A DNA stretch of 64,000 nt from Streptomyces sp. WZ-12 (GCF_028898845.1 NZ_CP118574.1:3906001-3970000), one strand, 5' to 3'. Positions 45,257-55,170 are shown, counted from the stretch's first letter. A program made the numbers and translations. Notes: generated by a model not told the origin, from the letters alone.

Positions 45257-45871
45257 GTGAGCCGCAGCCTTCGACGCGGCGTCCTCGCCGCCACCGTCCT
45301 CTCGCTCTCGATCGCCACCCTCTCCGCGTGCGCCGCCGGGAACGACGCCCAGACGCTGGAGGTCAAGCCGGACAACGCCGAGACCAGCGTCGGCGACATC
45401 AAGGTGCAGAACGCCAACGTCGTCACCCAGCCCGATGTCCAGACCAAGGGCCCGGCCGCGATCACCGCGACGGTGTTCAACACCGGCACCAAGGACCAGC
45501 AGTTGACCGGCATCTCGGTCGACGGCACCGGCCAGTCGGCCAAGCTGTCCACCAAGATCAACGTGCCGGCCGGCGGCTCCGTCGTCATCGGTGGCAAGGG
45601 CAACCCCAGTGCCCTCCTGGAGAGCGGCCGGGAGGCCGTCCAGGACGGCAACGCCCAGCAGTTGACCTTCGACTTCAGCAACACCGGCAAGGTCAAGCTG
45701 AACGCCTTCGTCGTCCCGGCGAAGAACATCTTCGAGAGCTACGGCCCGTCCGTGACGCCGCAGCCGAGCACCTCCGCGTCCGGCAAGCCGGGCGAGGCGG
45801 GCAGCCCGAGCGGCTCGGCCACCCCGAGCACCTCCGGCAAGCCCTCGGAGTCGGGGCACGCCGGCCACTGA
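45257..45871 (+). CDS. Exported lipoprotein, DUF461-like
   Basis: This 204-aa lipoprotein has a signal peptide ending in the lipobox TLSAC (Cys25). The body, from about 35 to 160, is a beta-sandwich-like domain with IKVQNANVVTQPDV, ITATVFNTGTKDQQLTGISV and FDFSNTGKVKLNAFVVP. This resembles DUF461/PCuAC-type lipoproteins found beside phosphate or copper genes, although the Met/His copper ligands of PCuAC are not evident. A Ser/Pro/Gly tail ends in HAGH. It is convergent with phoP across a shared terminator. Function is not established. Confidence 0.78.
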   Translation: MSRSLRRGVLAATVLSLSIATLSACAAGNDAQTLEVKPDNAETSVGDIKVQNANVVTQPDVQTKGPAAITATVFNTGTKDQQLTGISVDGTGQSAKLSTKINVPAGGSVVIGGKGNPSALLESGREAVQDGNAQQLTFDFSNTGKVKLNAFVVPAKNIFESYGPSVTPQPSTSASGKPGEAGSPSGSATPSTSGKPSESGHAGH

Positions 45872-45887
45872 GGCCCGCAGCACGCGA

Positions 45888-45923
45888 AAGGGACGCCCTT
45901 CCCGGTCGGGAGGGGCGCCCCTT
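45888..45923. terminator. Bidirectional terminator, lipoprotein / phoP
   Basis: The stem AAGGGACGCCCTTCCC / GGGAGGGGCGCCCCTT has a GGTC loop and two mismatches. It lies midway between the convergent stops and serves both strands. Confidence 0.85.
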
Positions 45924-45945
45924 CACGTATGTCCCGCGCCGCGGC

Positions 45946-46626
45946 CTACGGCTCGAACTTGTAGCCCAGGCCGCGGACCGTCACCAGATAGCGCGGGGCG
46001 CCCGGGTCGGGCTCGATCTTGGCGCGCAGCCGCTTGACGTGGACGTCGAGGGTCTTGGTGTCGCCCACGTAGTCGGCGCCCCAGACGCGGTCGATCAACT
46101 GCATGCGGGTCAGCACCCGGCCGGCGTTCCGCAGCAGCATCTCCAGCAGGTCGAACTCCTTGAGCGGCAGGTCGACCTTGCCGCCGGAGACCGTGACGAC
46201 GTGGCGGTCCACGTCCATCCGCACCGGGCCGGCCTCCAGGGCCTGCGGGGCGACCTCCTCCGGCTCGCCGCGGCGGCGCAGCACCGCGCGGATCCGGGCG
46301 ACCAGTTCGCGGGAGGAGAAGGGCTTGGTGACGTAGTCGTCGGCCCCTATTTCGAGACCGACGACCTTGTCGATCTCACTGTCCTTGGCGGTCACCATGA
46401 TGACCGGGACGTTGGAGCGGCCGCGAAGCTGGCGGCAGACCTCGGTGCCGGGCAGGCCCGGCAGCATCAGGTCCAGCAGGACGAGGTCGGCGCCGTTGCG
46501 CTCGAACTCGTCCAGACCGTCGGGCCCGGTGGCCGCCACGGCGACCTCGAAGCCCTCCTTGCGGAGCATGTACGACAGTGCGTCGCTGAACGATTCCTCG
46601 TCCTCGACGACGAGCACTCGGGTCAC
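45946..46626 (-). CDS. phoP: Phosphate response regulator PhoP
   Basis: This 226-aa OmpR/PhoB-type regulator controls phosphate scavenging and antibiotic production in Streptomyces. The receiver domain (1-120) has acidic pocket Glu9/Asp10, phospho-acceptor Asp52 (LLDLMLP), Thr79 and Lys101. The winged-helix DNA-binding domain (about 135-226) contains LKEFDLLEMLLRNAGRVLTR and TLDVHVKRLRAKIE. It binds 11-nt direct repeats, which are visible in front of phoR and phoU. Its start overlaps the phoR stop by 4 bp, so the pair is translationally coupled. Confidence 0.97.
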   Translation of the reverse strand: MTRVLVVEDEESFSDALSYMLRKEGFEVAVAATGPDGLDEFERNGADLVLLDLMLPGLPGTEVCRQLRGRSNVPVIMVTAKDSEIDKVVGLEIGADDYVTKPFSSRELVARIRAVLRRRGEPEEVAPQALEAGPVRMDVDRHVVTVSGGKVDLPLKEFDLLEMLLRNAGRVLTRMQLIDRVWGADYVGDTKTLDVHVKRLRAKIEPDPGAPRYLVTVRGLGYKFEP

Positions 46627-47927
46627 GGAAGGACCTCCGGGGCTGGGTGAGCTGGGAGCGGATCGTTGAAGGTCTCGTACGGGCGGTCCTCGTCGTCGAG
46701 GCCCTCCGCAGTGAGGTCCGAGGGCCGTTCGCGGTCGCGCACGGCCCCGGCTTCCGGGAGACGCAGGGTGAAGGTGGAGCCCTGTCCCTCAGCGCTCCAC
46801 ACCGTGACCTCCCCGCCGTGCGAGGCGGCCACGTGCTTGACGATGGCGAGGCCGAGGCCGGTCCCGCCGGTGGCGCGCGAGCGCGCCGGGTCCACGCGGT
46901 AGAACCGCTCGAAGATGCGGTCCCGGTCCTTTTCGGAGATGCCGATGCCCTGGTCGGTCACCGCGATCTCGATCAGGTCGCCACCGGGCGCGGGCACCCG
47001 GCGGCCGGCGATCCCGACGCGGGTGCGCGCCGGGGAGTAGTTGACGGCGTTCTCGACGAGATTGCCCAGGGCGGCGGCGAGTTGGCCGCGGTTGCCCCAG
47101 ATGTGCAGGCCGTCGGCCTCGCTGCTGCGCTTCGCGGCGCCCTCGGAGCCGCCTATGGAGCTGGCGATGGTGATCTGTTTGGTGCCGGCCTGCTGGCGGC
47201 AGCGGTCGACCGCCTCGGCGACCAGCTCGTCGACCGGAACGGGCTCGGCGTCCTCCAACGGGTCGTCGTTCTGCACCCGGGAGAGGTCGATGAGCTCCTG
47301 GACGAGGTTGGTCAGGCGGGTGGCCTCGTTCTGCATCCGGCCGGCGAAGCGGGTGACCGCCTCCGGGTCGTCGCTGGCGTCCATCACCGCCTCGGAGAGG
47401 AGGGAGAGGGCGCCGACGGGCGTCTTGAGCTCGTGGCTGACATTGGCCACGAAGTCGCGGCGGACCGCCTCGATGCGGCGGGCCTCGGTGAGGTCCTCCA
47501 CCAGGAGCAGGACCAGCCGGGAACCGAGCGGGGCGACCCGGGCGGAGACCGCCAGGGCGTCCCCGCGGCCGGTGCCGCGGCGCGGTAGGTCGAGCTCCAC
47601 CTGGCGTATCTCGCCGTCCCTGCGGGTGTCGCGCGCCATCTGGAGCATCGGCTCCACGGCCAGCCGGCCGCCGCGCACCAGCCCGAGGGCGTACGCCGCG
47701 GAGCTCGCCTTGACCACCGCGTCGGCCTCGTCGAGGACGACGGCGGAGGAGCGCAGCACCGACAGGACGGTGTCGACACCGGGCGGCAGGACCGCCTCGG
47801 TATGCAAGGACGTGCGGGTGGGCTTGACCTGATCCCGCTCGCTCCAGCGGAACGCCAGCATGGCGAAGACGCCGGTGCACAGACCGGCGATCGCTGCCAT
47901 CGCGGCGACCGCCGCGTCCACGTTCAT
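46623..47927 (-). CDS. phoR: Phosphate sensor histidine kinase PhoR
   Basis: This 434-aa membrane kinase has one N-terminal transmembrane helix (about 6-27, AVAAMAAIAGLCTGVFAMLAF) and no large extracellular domain, which fits sensing through PhoU/Pst contacts. A PAS-like region covers about 55-150. The H-box NVSHELKTPVGAL has phospho-His165. The ATPase domain shows the N-box LVENAVNY, G1 DQGIGI, F-box ERFYRVD and G2 GGTGLGLAIV. The C-terminal 40 residues are acidic. It is divergent from phoU across two PHO boxes. Confidence 0.97.
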   Translation of the reverse strand: MNVDAAVAAMAAIAGLCTGVFAMLAFRWSERDQVKPTRTSLHTEAVLPPGVDTVLSVLRSSAVVLDEADAVVKASSAAYALGLVRGGRLAVEPMLQMARDTRRDGEIRQVELDLPRRGTGRGDALAVSARVAPLGSRLVLLLVEDLTEARRIEAVRRDFVANVSHELKTPVGALSLLSEAVMDASDDPEAVTRFAGRMQNEATRLTNLVQELIDLSRVQNDDPLEDAEPVPVDELVAEAVDRCRQQAGTKQITIASSIGGSEGAAKRSSEADGLHIWGNRGQLAAALGNLVENAVNYSPARTRVGIAGRRVPAPGGDLIEIAVTDQGIGISEKDRDRIFERFYRVDPARSRATGGTGLGLAIVKHVAASHGGEVTVWSAEGQGSTFTLRLPEAGAVRDRERPSDLTAEGLDDEDRPYETFNDPLPAHPAPEVLP

Positions 47928-48000
47928 GAATCCAGAGTATGTGCCGCCTCCGACACTCCCCCAGCGGTGGGAGCCGCTGCTCGGACACCCTTCGCCCAGA

Positions 48001-48033
48001 GTTCACCGAGACGTCGGGGCCGGTTCACCGATC
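48001..48033. promoter_or_regulatory. PHO box 1 between phoR and phoU
   Basis: Three consecutive 11-nt units: GTTCACCGAGA, CGTCGGGGCCG, GTTCACCGATC. Units one and three match the PhoP direct-repeat consensus GTTCACCCGGC in 8-9 positions, with the weaker middle unit typical of such boxes. It lies 74 bp from the phoR start and 258 bp from phoU. Confidence 0.9.
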
Positions 48034-48085
48034 GCGACGGCGGGACGCGGGCGGCGCCCTCTCGGCCGCGGCGGCGTCTCCCAGA

Positions 48086-48118
48086 GTTCACCTTCGGGTC
48101 GGCGGTGGTTCATCCCCG
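48086..48118. promoter_or_regulatory. PHO box 2 between phoR and phoU
   Basis: Three 11-nt units: GTTCACCTTCG, GGTCGGCGGTG, GTTCATCCCCG, the same design as box 1 and 52 bp after it. Its position 173 bp before phoU suits activation of phoU and autoregulation of phoRP. Confidence 0.85.
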
Positions 48119-48290
48119 GTGGCCCCGCCCGTCGCGATCCGGCCGCACATTGAGGGTGCCGGGACCGCCGGCGGCCGGTCCGTGGGAGCGTAGGCGCACA
48201 CGCCACCCCCCTTCACCACCACGCACGCCCCGGAACTCCCGGGAGCAACTCCGGAACCCCCACCCCCCTCGAAGCGAGAGAAGGTCACTG

Positions 48291-48968
48291 ATGCGGGACG
48301 CGTACCACGAGGAGCTGGACTCGATCAGCGAGGGCCTGGTCGAGATGGCCCGGCTCGTCGGCTCCGCGATCGGGCGCGCCACCACGGCGATACTCGACGC
48401 GGACCTGAAGTTGGCCGAGCACGTCATCGCCGCCGACGAGAAGGTCGACGACCTCCAGCGCGATCTGGAGGCCCGGGCCATCGCCCTGCTGGCCCGCCAG
48501 CAGCCGGTCGCCACCGACCTGCGGATCGTCGTCACCTCCCTGCGGATGAGCGCGGACCTGGAGCGCTCCGGTGACCTGGCCCAGCACGTCGCCAAGCTGG
48601 CCCGGCTGCGCTTCCCGGAGCGGGCGGTGCCGCGCGATCTGCACGCCACCATCCTGGAGATGGGGCAGTTGGCGCAGCGGCTGATGGCCAAGGCCGGCGA
48701 GGTCATCATCACCAAGGACGTCGATCTCGCGCTCCAGTTGGAGCAGGACGACGACGCGATGGACCTGCTCCACCGCGCCCTCTTCCAGCACCTGATGGAC
48801 GACCGCTGGAAGCACGGCATCGAGACGGCCGTGGACGTGACCCTGCTGGGCCGCTACTACGAGCGCTTCGCGGACCACGCGGTCTCGGTAGCCAAGCGCG
48901 TCGTCTACCTCGTGACCGGCGAGCACGCCGACGAGATCGCGCCCCCGACGGGGGTCGAGGGCGCGTAA
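48291..48968 (+). CDS. phoU: Phosphate signalling protein PhoU
   Basis: This 225-aa cytoplasmic protein has two PhoU three-helix repeats. It restrains PhoR signalling when phosphate is plentiful. Visible features are MRDAYHEELDSISEGLVEMAR, the metal-binding DLQRDLEARAI segment with ADEKVD, and the second-repeat YYERFADHAVSVAKRVVYL with E/D residues. Start ATG at 48291 follows GAGAGAAGG. It is divergent from phoRP with PHO boxes between. A Cys-rich mini-gene follows 77 bp later. No pst transporter genes are in the window. Confidence 0.96.
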   Translation: MRDAYHEELDSISEGLVEMARLVGSAIGRATTAILDADLKLAEHVIAADEKVDDLQRDLEARAIALLARQQPVATDLRIVVTSLRMSADLERSGDLAQHVAKLARLRFPERAVPRDLHATILEMGQLAQRLMAKAGEVIITKDVDLALQLEQDDDAMDLLHRALFQHLMDDRWKHGIETAVDVTLLGRYYERFADHAVSVAKRVVYLVTGEHADEIAPPTGVEGA

Positions 48969-49045
48969 CGTGCGCCCACGCGCCGTTGACGCGCCTATGC
49001 ACCCGGGCTTGCAATAAGCACCAGGTGACCCCTAGGAGGCGAAGA

Positions 49046-49204
49046 ATGGCACTCATGGCGGACTCCCCGAACCCCGCGTCCCAGGAGGAGCAGCCGGCCG
49101 TCGACCGGCCGCTGCTCCCTGTCCTCGGCGCCTGTGGCTGCGGCTCCGGATGCGGCTGCGGCTGCCAGTCCGGGGGCCCGTGCCAGTGCGGCGGTAACTG
49201 CTGA
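49046..49204 (+). CDS. 52-aa Cys-rich, metallothionein-like protein
   Basis: The N-terminal half (1-28) is acidic and Pro-rich. The last 23 residues hold eight cysteines at 30, 32, 36, 38, 40, 46, 48 and 52 in a Gly-rich background (CGCGSGCGCGC, then CQCGGNC), a spacing able to chelate metal ions. AGGAGG sits exactly 6 bp before ATG 49046, the best ribosome binding site in the region, so I regard it as a real gene. It lies between phoU and a bidirectional terminator, so it may be read from phoU. Metal binding is inference; a modified peptide is a less likely alternative. Confidence 0.78.
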   Translation: MALMADSPNPASQEEQPAVDRPLLPVLGACGCGSGCGCGCQSGGPCQCGGNC

Positions 49205-49281
49205 ACGGCCCGCTCCACCGACGGCACGCCAGCGGCCCCGTGACGACGGCACGGTGACCCGCGCGGCCCCGACCCGGCAAA

Positions 49282-49321
49282 AAGCCCCCTACCGGCGGAG
49301 AAAACCGCTGGTAGGGGGCTT
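49282..49321. terminator. Bidirectional terminator, mini-gene / gpmA
   Basis: A 17-bp stem AAGCCCCCTACCGGCGG / CCGCTGGTAGGGGGCTT has a short A-rich loop and one G-T pair; A- and T-rich bases flank both sides. It lies between the convergent stops at 49204 and 49343. Confidence 0.93.
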
Positions 49322-49342
49322 GCTTGCGCGAGGCGCGGGGGC

Positions 49343-50104
49343 TTACTTCTTCTTGCCCTGATTCTTCACGGCCTCGATGGCGGCCTTGGCGGCCTCCGGG
49401 TCGAGGTACGTGCCGCCCGGCTTGACGGGGCGGAAGTCGGCGTCGAGCTCGTAGGCGAGCGGGATGCCGGTGGGGATGTTCAGGCCGGCGATGTCCGCGT
49501 CCGAGATCCCGTCCAGGTGCTTGACCAGGGCGCGGAGGCTGTTGCCGTGGGCGGCGACGAGGACCGTGCGGCCGGCGATGAGGTCCGGGACGATGCCGTC
49601 GTACCAGTACGGCAGCATGCGGGCGACGACGTCCTTGAGGCACTCGGTGCGCGGGCGAAGCTCCGGCGGGATCGCGGCGTAGCGCGGGTCGTCGCTCTGG
49701 GAGAACTCGCTGCCGTCCTCCAGCGGGGGCGGCGGGGTGTCGTAGGAGCGGCGCCACAGCATGAACTGCTCCTCGCCGAACTCGGCCAGGGTCTGCGCCT
49801 TGTCCTTGCCCTGGAGCGCACCGTAGTGGCGCTCGTTCAGCCGCCAGCTCCGGTGGACCGGGATCCAGTGGCGGTCGGCGGCCTCCAGGGCGAGCTGCGC
49901 GGTGCGGATGGCACGCTTCTGGAGGGAGGTGTGGACGACGTCGGGGACCAGGCCGGCGTCCTTGAGCAGCTCTCCGCCGCGGACCGCCTCCTTCTCGCCC
50001 TTCTCGTTGAGGTTGACGTCCACCCAGCCGGTGAACAGGTTCTTCGCGTTCCACTCGCTCTCGCCGTGGCGGAGCAGGATCAGCTTGTACGGTGCGGTGG
50101 CCAT
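49343..50104 (-). CDS. gpmA: 2,3-bisphosphoglycerate-dependent phosphoglycerate mutase
   Basis: This 253-aa glycolytic enzyme interconverts 3- and 2-phosphoglycerate. The histidine-phosphatase motif [10 protein letters not shown] has phospho-His13. [14 protein letters not shown] and the 2nd catalytic His in [14 protein letters not shown] are intact. The C-terminus is Lys-rich. Length is standard. ATG at 50104 begins MATAPYKLI. It converges on the Cys-rich gene over a strong terminator. The upstream intergenic region (50105-50324) is shared with the divergent MFS gene and shows no operator I recognise. Confidence 0.97.
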   Translation of the reverse strand: MATAPYKLILLRHGESEWNAKNLFTGWVDVNLNEKGEKEAVRGGELLKDAGLVPDVVHTSLQKRAIRTAQLALEAADRHWIPVHRSWRLNERHYGALQGKDKAQTLAEFGEEQFMLWRRSYDTPPPPLEDGSEFSQSDDPRYAAIPPELRPRTECLKDVVARMLPYWYDGIVPDLIAGRTVLVAAHGNSLRALVKHLDGISDADIAGLNIPTGIPLAYELDADFRPVKPGGTYLDPEAAKAAIEAVKNQGKKK

Positions 50105-50324
50105 GCCGTCGAGCGTAATCGACGCCGTGGGGTGCGCCCGCGGGCGGCCGTCACCTGCGCGGATCGGTGCCCGGCGGGGGAGACGGGGCGGTGCGGCTTG
50201 ACGCTTCCGGTCAATTGTGTGGCGGCCGGGACCGCCCGCTTTGTAGTTTGCCCGGGTCGCCCTCGCCGTCCACGGGAGGGCGCTTTCGCTGCTCGTAGCC
50301 GTTCGGTGTCCAGGGGGGTCCGTC

Positions 50325-51716
50325 ATGTCTGCGCCCGTAAGTGGTGACAAGGTCCGGGGTCGGGGGCGACTGCGGCGGGCCGCCGTGGCGAGCGTCTCGG
50401 GGCTGCCGCGGCAGTTCTGGTGGCTGTGGACCAGCACGTTGATCAACCGGCTCGGGGCGTTCGTCGCCACCTTCCTGGCGCTCTATCTGACCGTCGAGCG
50501 CGGCTACTCGGCCTCGTACGCGGGGCTGGTCGGTGCGCTGTACGGGCTCGGCGGGGTGGTCTCGTCGGTGGTGGCGGGGGTGCTCGCCGACCGGCTCGGG
50601 CGGCGACCGACGATGCTGGTGGCACAGGTGTGCACGGCGGTTTCCGTGGCGCTGCTGGGGTTCATGACCGATCCGGTGGCCATCGCGGTGGTGGCCTGCG
50701 CGGTCGGGATGGCGTCCAACGCCTCGCGGCCCGCGGTGCAGGCGATGATGGCCGACATCGTCGCCCCGGAGGACCGCGTCCGCGCCTTCTCCCTCAACTA
50801 CTGGGCGATCAACCTGGGTTTCGCGGTCTCCTCCAGCGTCGCCGGGCTGATCGCCGAACACGGCTATCTGGCCCTCTTCTTGGGCGAGGCGGCGCTGGTG
50901 CTGGCCTGCGCGCTGGTGGTGTTCTTCGCGTTGCCGGAGTCGCGCCCGGCGGTCGGCGGGGCCGCGGACGCGCCGGGGGACGCGGCCGGCGCGGCGCGGG
51001 TCTCGATGCTGACGGTGCTGCGCGACGGGCGGTTCATGACCGTCGTCGGGCTGAACCTGCTGCTGGCGCTGCTGTTCCAGCAGGCGTATGTGTCGCTGCC
51101 GGTGTCGATGGGCCTCGCGGGCTTCTCCAGCGCGGACTTCGGGCTGGTCATCGCGGTCAACGGGGTGCTGATCGTGCTGCTCCAGATCCCGGTCACCCGC
51201 TTCATCGAGCACCGCAGCCCAGCCGCGCTGCTCATCGGCTCGGCGCTGCTCGCCGGTTACGGCTTCGGGCTGACGGCGCTGGCCGGCTCGCTCGCCCTGT
51301 TCGCGCTCGCGGTCGCCGTCTGGACGCTCGGCGAGATCATCAACTCGCCCACGCAGATGGGCCTGGTGGTCCGCCTGTCACCGCGCCACGGCCGCGGCCG
51401 CTACCAGGGCATGTACTCCCTGTCCTGGTCCGTCGCGTCGCTGGCCGCGCCCCTCTTGGGCGGCACGGTCATCGACCACTACGGCGCCGGGGTGCTCTGG
51501 GCCGGCTGCGCGGTGGTCGGCACGGTGGCCGCGGTGGGGTACGGGCTGCTGCTGCGGGGGCTGCCGGAGCGGGCGGCCGCCGCCCCCGGGGCCACGGCGG
51601 GTGGCGCCACCGGCCGGCCGGGCGCGGCGAGTTCGGGCCCCGCGCGTCCGGGTGCGGGCGGTCCGGACGACGGCCGCGCCGGGACCGACCGGAGCGAGAT
51701 CCCGTCGAACTCCTAG
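50325..51716 (+). CDS. MFS transporter (drug/proton antiporter type)
   Basis: This 463-aa inner-membrane carrier has about twelve hydrophobic helices. The loop 2-3 signature [14 protein letters not shown] (about 85-98) is the MFS hallmark, and a second copy of the fold starts near 225. [23 protein letters not shown] in helix 1 resembles DHA1-type exporters. The C-terminal 60 residues are Gly/Ala/Pro-rich and cytoplasmic. Substrate unknown. The ATG is preceded by a GGGGGGT-type ribosome binding site. It is divergent from gpmA. Confidence 0.88.
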   Translation: MSAPVSGDKVRGRGRLRRAAVASVSGLPRQFWWLWTSTLINRLGAFVATFLALYLTVERGYSASYAGLVGALYGLGGVVSSVVAGVLADRLGRRPTMLVAQVCTAVSVALLGFMTDPVAIAVVACAVGMASNASRPAVQAMMADIVAPEDRVRAFSLNYWAINLGFAVSSSVAGLIAEHGYLALFLGEAALVLACALVVFFALPESRPAVGGAADAPGDAAGAARVSMLTVLRDGRFMTVVGLNLLLALLFQQAYVSLPVSMGLAGFSSADFGLVIAVNGVLIVLLQIPVTRFIEHRSPAALLIGSALLAGYGFGLTALAGSLALFALAVAVWTLGEIINSPTQMGLVVRLSPRHGRGRYQGMYSLSWSVASLAAPLLGGTVIDHYGAGVLWAGCAVVGTVAAVGYGLLLRGLPERAAAAPGATAGGATGRPGAASSGPARPGAGGPDDGRAGTDRSEIPSNS

Positions 51717-51943
51717 CGGGGCGGGGCGGCGTGATGCCGCGCGCCCGGTGGAGAGCGCCAGGGGGCCTCGTGGGCGCCTGCCGTCGGCGGCCCGCGTAAG
51801 CGCCTCCTTCGTGCTGGCCGTACCCCCAACACAGGTGCCCGCACGGTCGCTTGGGGCGGCCGGGGCCGGGATCGTGCTGGGTGCGGGCGGTGGGCGTCCG
51901 CCGGGCGCAGTCCGCGTCCGTGGGGGCGAGCGGGGAGAACGCG

Positions 51944-53245
51944 ATGGGCGGCACGGCGCGGAAGCTGGCGGGGGTCGGGGCGTTGGTGGTGGTCGCGGTG
52001 ACGGCCGCGGCGGGCATCGGGACCGGGGCGGAGGGCGGGCGCCAGGAGCCGCGCGGCGGGGCGCACGCCACGGCGGCCGCGCCCGCGCTCACGCTCCCCG
52101 CGCCCACCGGCCCGTATCCGGTCGGCACGGTCGCGCTGCACCTCACGGACCACCACCGGCCCGACCCCTGGGTGGCCCAACGGCCGTACCGGGAGCTGAT
52201 GGTGAGCGTGCGCTACCCGGCCACCCGGGACGCCGGGCGGTTCCCGCGGGTGCCGCAGTTGACCGCGGTCGAGGCGGCCGCGTTCGACCGGCTGGGCAAC
52301 TTCGCGGACCACGTCCCGGCCGGCAAGGTCGCCTGGGGCGCCACCCTCACCCACGCGCACCGGGGCGCCCCCGTGGCCCGGCCGGACGGCCGCCGGCTGC
52401 CGGTGGTCCTCTACTCCCCCGGGGCCGGCGACCCCCGCTCGTTCGGCAGCGCGCTCTGCGACGAACTCGCCTCCCGCGGCTACGCGGTGGTGACCCTCGA
52501 CCACCCCTATGAGGCGCCCGCCGTGGAGTTCCCGGACGGCCGGGTGGCGCGCAGCGTCATGCGCGCGGAGCTGGCGAAGGCCCAACGGACCGGCCGGATC
52601 ACCGCGTTGCTGGAGAAGGTCGCGGCGGTGCGGGTGGCCGACGCCCGGTTCGTGCTGGACCAACTGGCGCGCGGCGGGGCCGACTCGGCGCTGCCGACGG
52701 AGCTGCGCGGGGCGCTGGACCCGTCCGCGGTGGGGATGTTCGGGCAGTCCGCCGGCGGGTTCACCGCCGTGCAGACGATGCACGACGACCCGCGGATCAG
52801 GGCGGCGGTGAACATGGACGGGGTGATGGGCTACACCCAGCGCGATGACGATCCGTCACATCCGTCCAGCGTGGGGCTGGACGGGGTGGACCGGCCGCTG
52901 ATGCTGATGGGGATGGCGGGGGACGACCACCACTCGATCCCCTCCTGGGGCGCGGCCTGGCGACGCAGCGCGGCCCGCGGGACCTGGCTGCGGGACCTGA
53001 CGCTCCGGGGCGGCCGGCACGCCAGTTTCACCGATGCCCAGGCGCTGATCCCGCAGGTCGCGCGGCAGGTGGGGCTGTCCCGCAAGGACGTGACGGAGAT
53101 GGTCGGGACGCTCGACCCGGCGCGCGCGGTCGCCGCCGAACGGGCCTATGTCACCGCGTTCTTCGACCGGTGGCTGCGCGACCGGGACGGCCGTCTGCTG
53201 GACGGCCCTTCGGCGCGCCACCCGGAGGTGCGCTTCGTGCCGTGA
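51944..53245 (+). CDS. Secreted alpha/beta hydrolase (PAF-acetylhydrolase-like)
   Basis: This 433-aa exported hydrolase has an N-terminal signal (hydrophobic LAGVGALVVVAVTAAAGIGTG). Features of the platelet-activating-factor acetylhydrolase-like family are LMVSVRYPATRDAGRFP, YSPGAGDPRSFGSAL and the nucleophile elbow GMFGQSAGGFTA, with the catalytic Ser near residue 268. AAVNMDGVMGY holds a conserved Asp, and the His lies in GGRHASFTD. It likely cleaves short acyl esters of lipids. ATG at 51944 is preferred over 51851, whose extra residues are Arg/Gly-rich and would precede the signal. Confidence 0.85.
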   Translation: MGGTARKLAGVGALVVVAVTAAAGIGTGAEGGRQEPRGGAHATAAAPALTLPAPTGPYPVGTVALHLTDHHRPDPWVAQRPYRELMVSVRYPATRDAGRFPRVPQLTAVEAAAFDRLGNFADHVPAGKVAWGATLTHAHRGAPVARPDGRRLPVVLYSPGAGDPRSFGSALCDELASRGYAVVTLDHPYEAPAVEFPDGRVARSVMRAELAKAQRTGRITALLEKVAAVRVADARFVLDQLARGGADSALPTELRGALDPSAVGMFGQSAGGFTAVQTMHDDPRIRAAVNMDGVMGYTQRDDDPSHPSSVGLDGVDRPLMLMGMAGDDHHSIPSWGAAWRRSAARGTWLRDLTLRGGRHASFTDAQALIPQVARQVGLSRKDVTEMVGTLDPARAVAAERAYVTAFFDRWLRDRDGRLLDGPSARHPEVRFVP

Positions 53246-53261
53246 GCCGGCGGCGCCGTGG

Positions 53262-53795
53262 CTACTGCTCCGCGTCGCCGCGGGTCAGCCGCTCGAACGC
53301 GGACAGGTTGCGGGTGGACTCGCCGCGCGCCACCCGCCAGGCGTACTCCTTGCGGATCGCCGAGGCGAAGCCCATCTCCAGCAGGGTGTTGAAGCTGCCG
53401 TCGGCGTTCTCCAGGACGGTGCCGAGGATCCGGTCCAGCTCGTCGGGGGTGACGGCGGCCAGCGGGAGCTTGCCGACGAGGTAGATGTCGCCCAGCTTGT
53501 CGATCGCGTAACTCACGCCGTAGAGGCGGGTGTTGCGCTCCAGCAGCCAGCGGTGGACGGCCTCGTGGTTCTCGTCGGGGCGGCGGACGACGAAGGCGTT
53601 GACGGAGAGCGAGTGGCGGCCGACGATCAGCGAGCAGGTGGTGGACAGCTTGCGGGTGCCGGGCAGCTTGACGACGTAGTTGCCGGCGGCCGGCGACTCC
53701 CATTCCAGGGCGGCGTCCTTGAGGGTGCGCTCGACCACCGCGGCCGCGTCCGCCGCCTGCTGCTCGCCCCCGGAGGGCCGCCGTTCCTCAGCCAT
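53262..53795 (-). CDS. YbjN-domain protein
   Basis: This 177-aa cytosolic protein of the YbjN (type III secretion chaperone-like) fold is conserved in actinobacteria next to mshA. The domain spans about 15-150 with [42 protein letters not shown] and [21 protein letters not shown] (each in outline). Its role is unknown; the constant neighbourhood suggests a link to mycothiol or to MshA. Its ATG overlaps the mshA stop by 8 bp, so it is translated with mshA. Confidence 0.9.
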   Translation of the reverse strand: MAEERRPSGGEQQAADAAAVVERTLKDAALEWESPAAGNYVVKLPGTRKLSTTCSLIVGRHSLSVNAFVVRRPDENHEAVHRWLLERNTRLYGVSYAIDKLGDIYLVGKLPLAAVTPDELDRILGTVLENADGSFNTLLEMGFASAIRKEYAWRVARGESTRNLSAFERLTRGDAEQ

Positions 53796-55170
53796 GCAGC
53801 GATCGTAGGTGACGGCGGCGCTCCTGCATCGCGGCGGTGTAGACGTCGGCGGTGGCCGCGGCGGCGGTGTCCCAGCCGAAGGACTGGGCGTGCCGGGCGG
53901 CGGCGCTGCCCATCCGGGCGGCCAGCGTCGGGTCGTCGACGAAGCGGCGCAGCGCGCGGGCGTAGTCGACCGGGTCGTGGCCGGCGACCAGAAAGCCGCT
54001 GACGCCGTCCCGCACGGCCACCGGCAGCCCGCCGACCGCGGCCGCCACGACCGGGGTGCCGCACGCCTGGGCCTCGATCGCCACCAGCCCGAACGACTCG
54101 CTGTACGACGGCATGACCAGCACGGACGCGGCGCGGTACCAGTCGGCGAGCTGCTCCTGGCCGACCGGCGGGCGGAACCGGACCAGATCGGCGATGCCCA
54201 GCCGGGCCGCCAGCTTCTGCAACCCCTCGGGCTTGGCCAGGCCGCTGCCGCTGGGGCCGCCGACCACCGGGACCACCAGGCGGGTGCGCAGCGTGGGGTC
54301 CTCGTCGACCAGCGCGGCGGTGGCGCGCAGCAGGATGTCGGGGGCCTTGAGCGGCTGTATCCGGCCGGCGAAGAGCGGGATCACCGCGTCCTGCGGCAGG
54401 CCGAGCCGGGCCCGGGCGGCGGCCCGGCTCGCCTCGACGTCGGCGGTGCCGTCGTCCGCCAGCGGCCGGAAGCGGTCGAGGTTGACGCCGGGGTGGACCA
54501 CCGCGACCTTGCCCGGGTCGGCGTCGTAGTGCCGCACCAACTCCTCCGCCTCCTCGGCGGTGTTGGCGATCAGGCGGTCGGCGGCGCCGACGATCTGGGT
54601 CTCGCCGATGACCCGGGCGGCCGGCTCGGGGGTGTCGCCGACGGCCAGCGAGGCGTTCTTGACCTTGGCCATGGTGTGCATGGCGTGCACCAGCGGGACC
54701 CGCCAGCGCTCCGCGGCCAGCCAGCCGACGTGACCGGAGAGCCAGTAGTGGGAGTGCACCAGGTCGTAGTAGCCGGGGCGGTGGCCGGCCCACGCCTGCA
54801 TCACACCGTGGGTGAAGGCGCACAGTTGGGCCGGCAGCTCCTCCTTGGCCAGCCCCTCGTACGGGCCGGCGGCGACGTGCCGCACCAGGATGCCGGGGGC
54901 CAGCTCGACGGCGGGCGGCAGGGCGCCGGTGGTGGCCCGGGTGAAGATCTCCACCTCGATGCCGGCCGCGGCCAGCTTCCGGGCCAGCTCGACGATGTAG
55001 ACGTTCATCCCGCCGGCGTCGCCGGTGCCGGGCTGGTGGAGCGGTGAGGTGTGCACACTGAGCATCGCCACCCGGCGGGGACGCCGGGCCCCCTTGGGCA
55101 GCCGCAACCGCGGCGGGCCCCCGAACTGGCCGTGCGGCCGGCTGCGGAGCCTGGACACATAGTGGCTCAC
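53788..55170 (-). CDS. mshA: D-inositol-3-phosphate glycosyltransferase (mycothiol biosynthesis)
   Basis: This 460-aa GT4 enzyme joins GlcNAc from UDP-GlcNAc to inositol-3-phosphate, the first step to mycothiol, the main thiol of actinomycetes. The N-terminal lobe shows [23 protein letters not shown] (outline) and [15 protein letters not shown]. The C-terminal lobe has [16 protein letters not shown] and the E-x7-E motif in [24 protein letters not shown] at 55170 has AGGAGG nine bases upstream; the frame open beyond it is spurious. A sigma-R-like promoter lies just upstream. ybjN follows with an 8-bp overlap, and mshD lies 7 kb away. Confidence 0.95.
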   Translation of the reverse strand: MSHYVSRLRSRPHGQFGGPPRLRLPKGARRPRRVAMLSVHTSPLHQPGTGDAGGMNVYIVELARKLAAAGIEVEIFTRATTGALPPAVELAPGILVRHVAAGPYEGLAKEELPAQLCAFTHGVMQAWAGHRPGYYDLVHSHYWLSGHVGWLAAERWRVPLVHAMHTMAKVKNASLAVGDTPEPAARVIGETQIVGAADRLIANTAEEAEELVRHYDADPGKVAVVHPGVNLDRFRPLADDGTADVEASRAAARARLGLPQDAVIPLFAGRIQPLKAPDILLRATAALVDEDPTLRTRLVVPVVGGPSGSGLAKPEGLQKLAARLGIADLVRFRPPVGQEQLADWYRAASVLVMPSYSESFGLVAIEAQACGTPVVAAAVGGLPVAVRDGVSGFLVAGHDPVDYARALRRFVDDPTLAARMGSAAARHAQSFGWDTAAAATADVYTAAMQERRRHLRSLHG

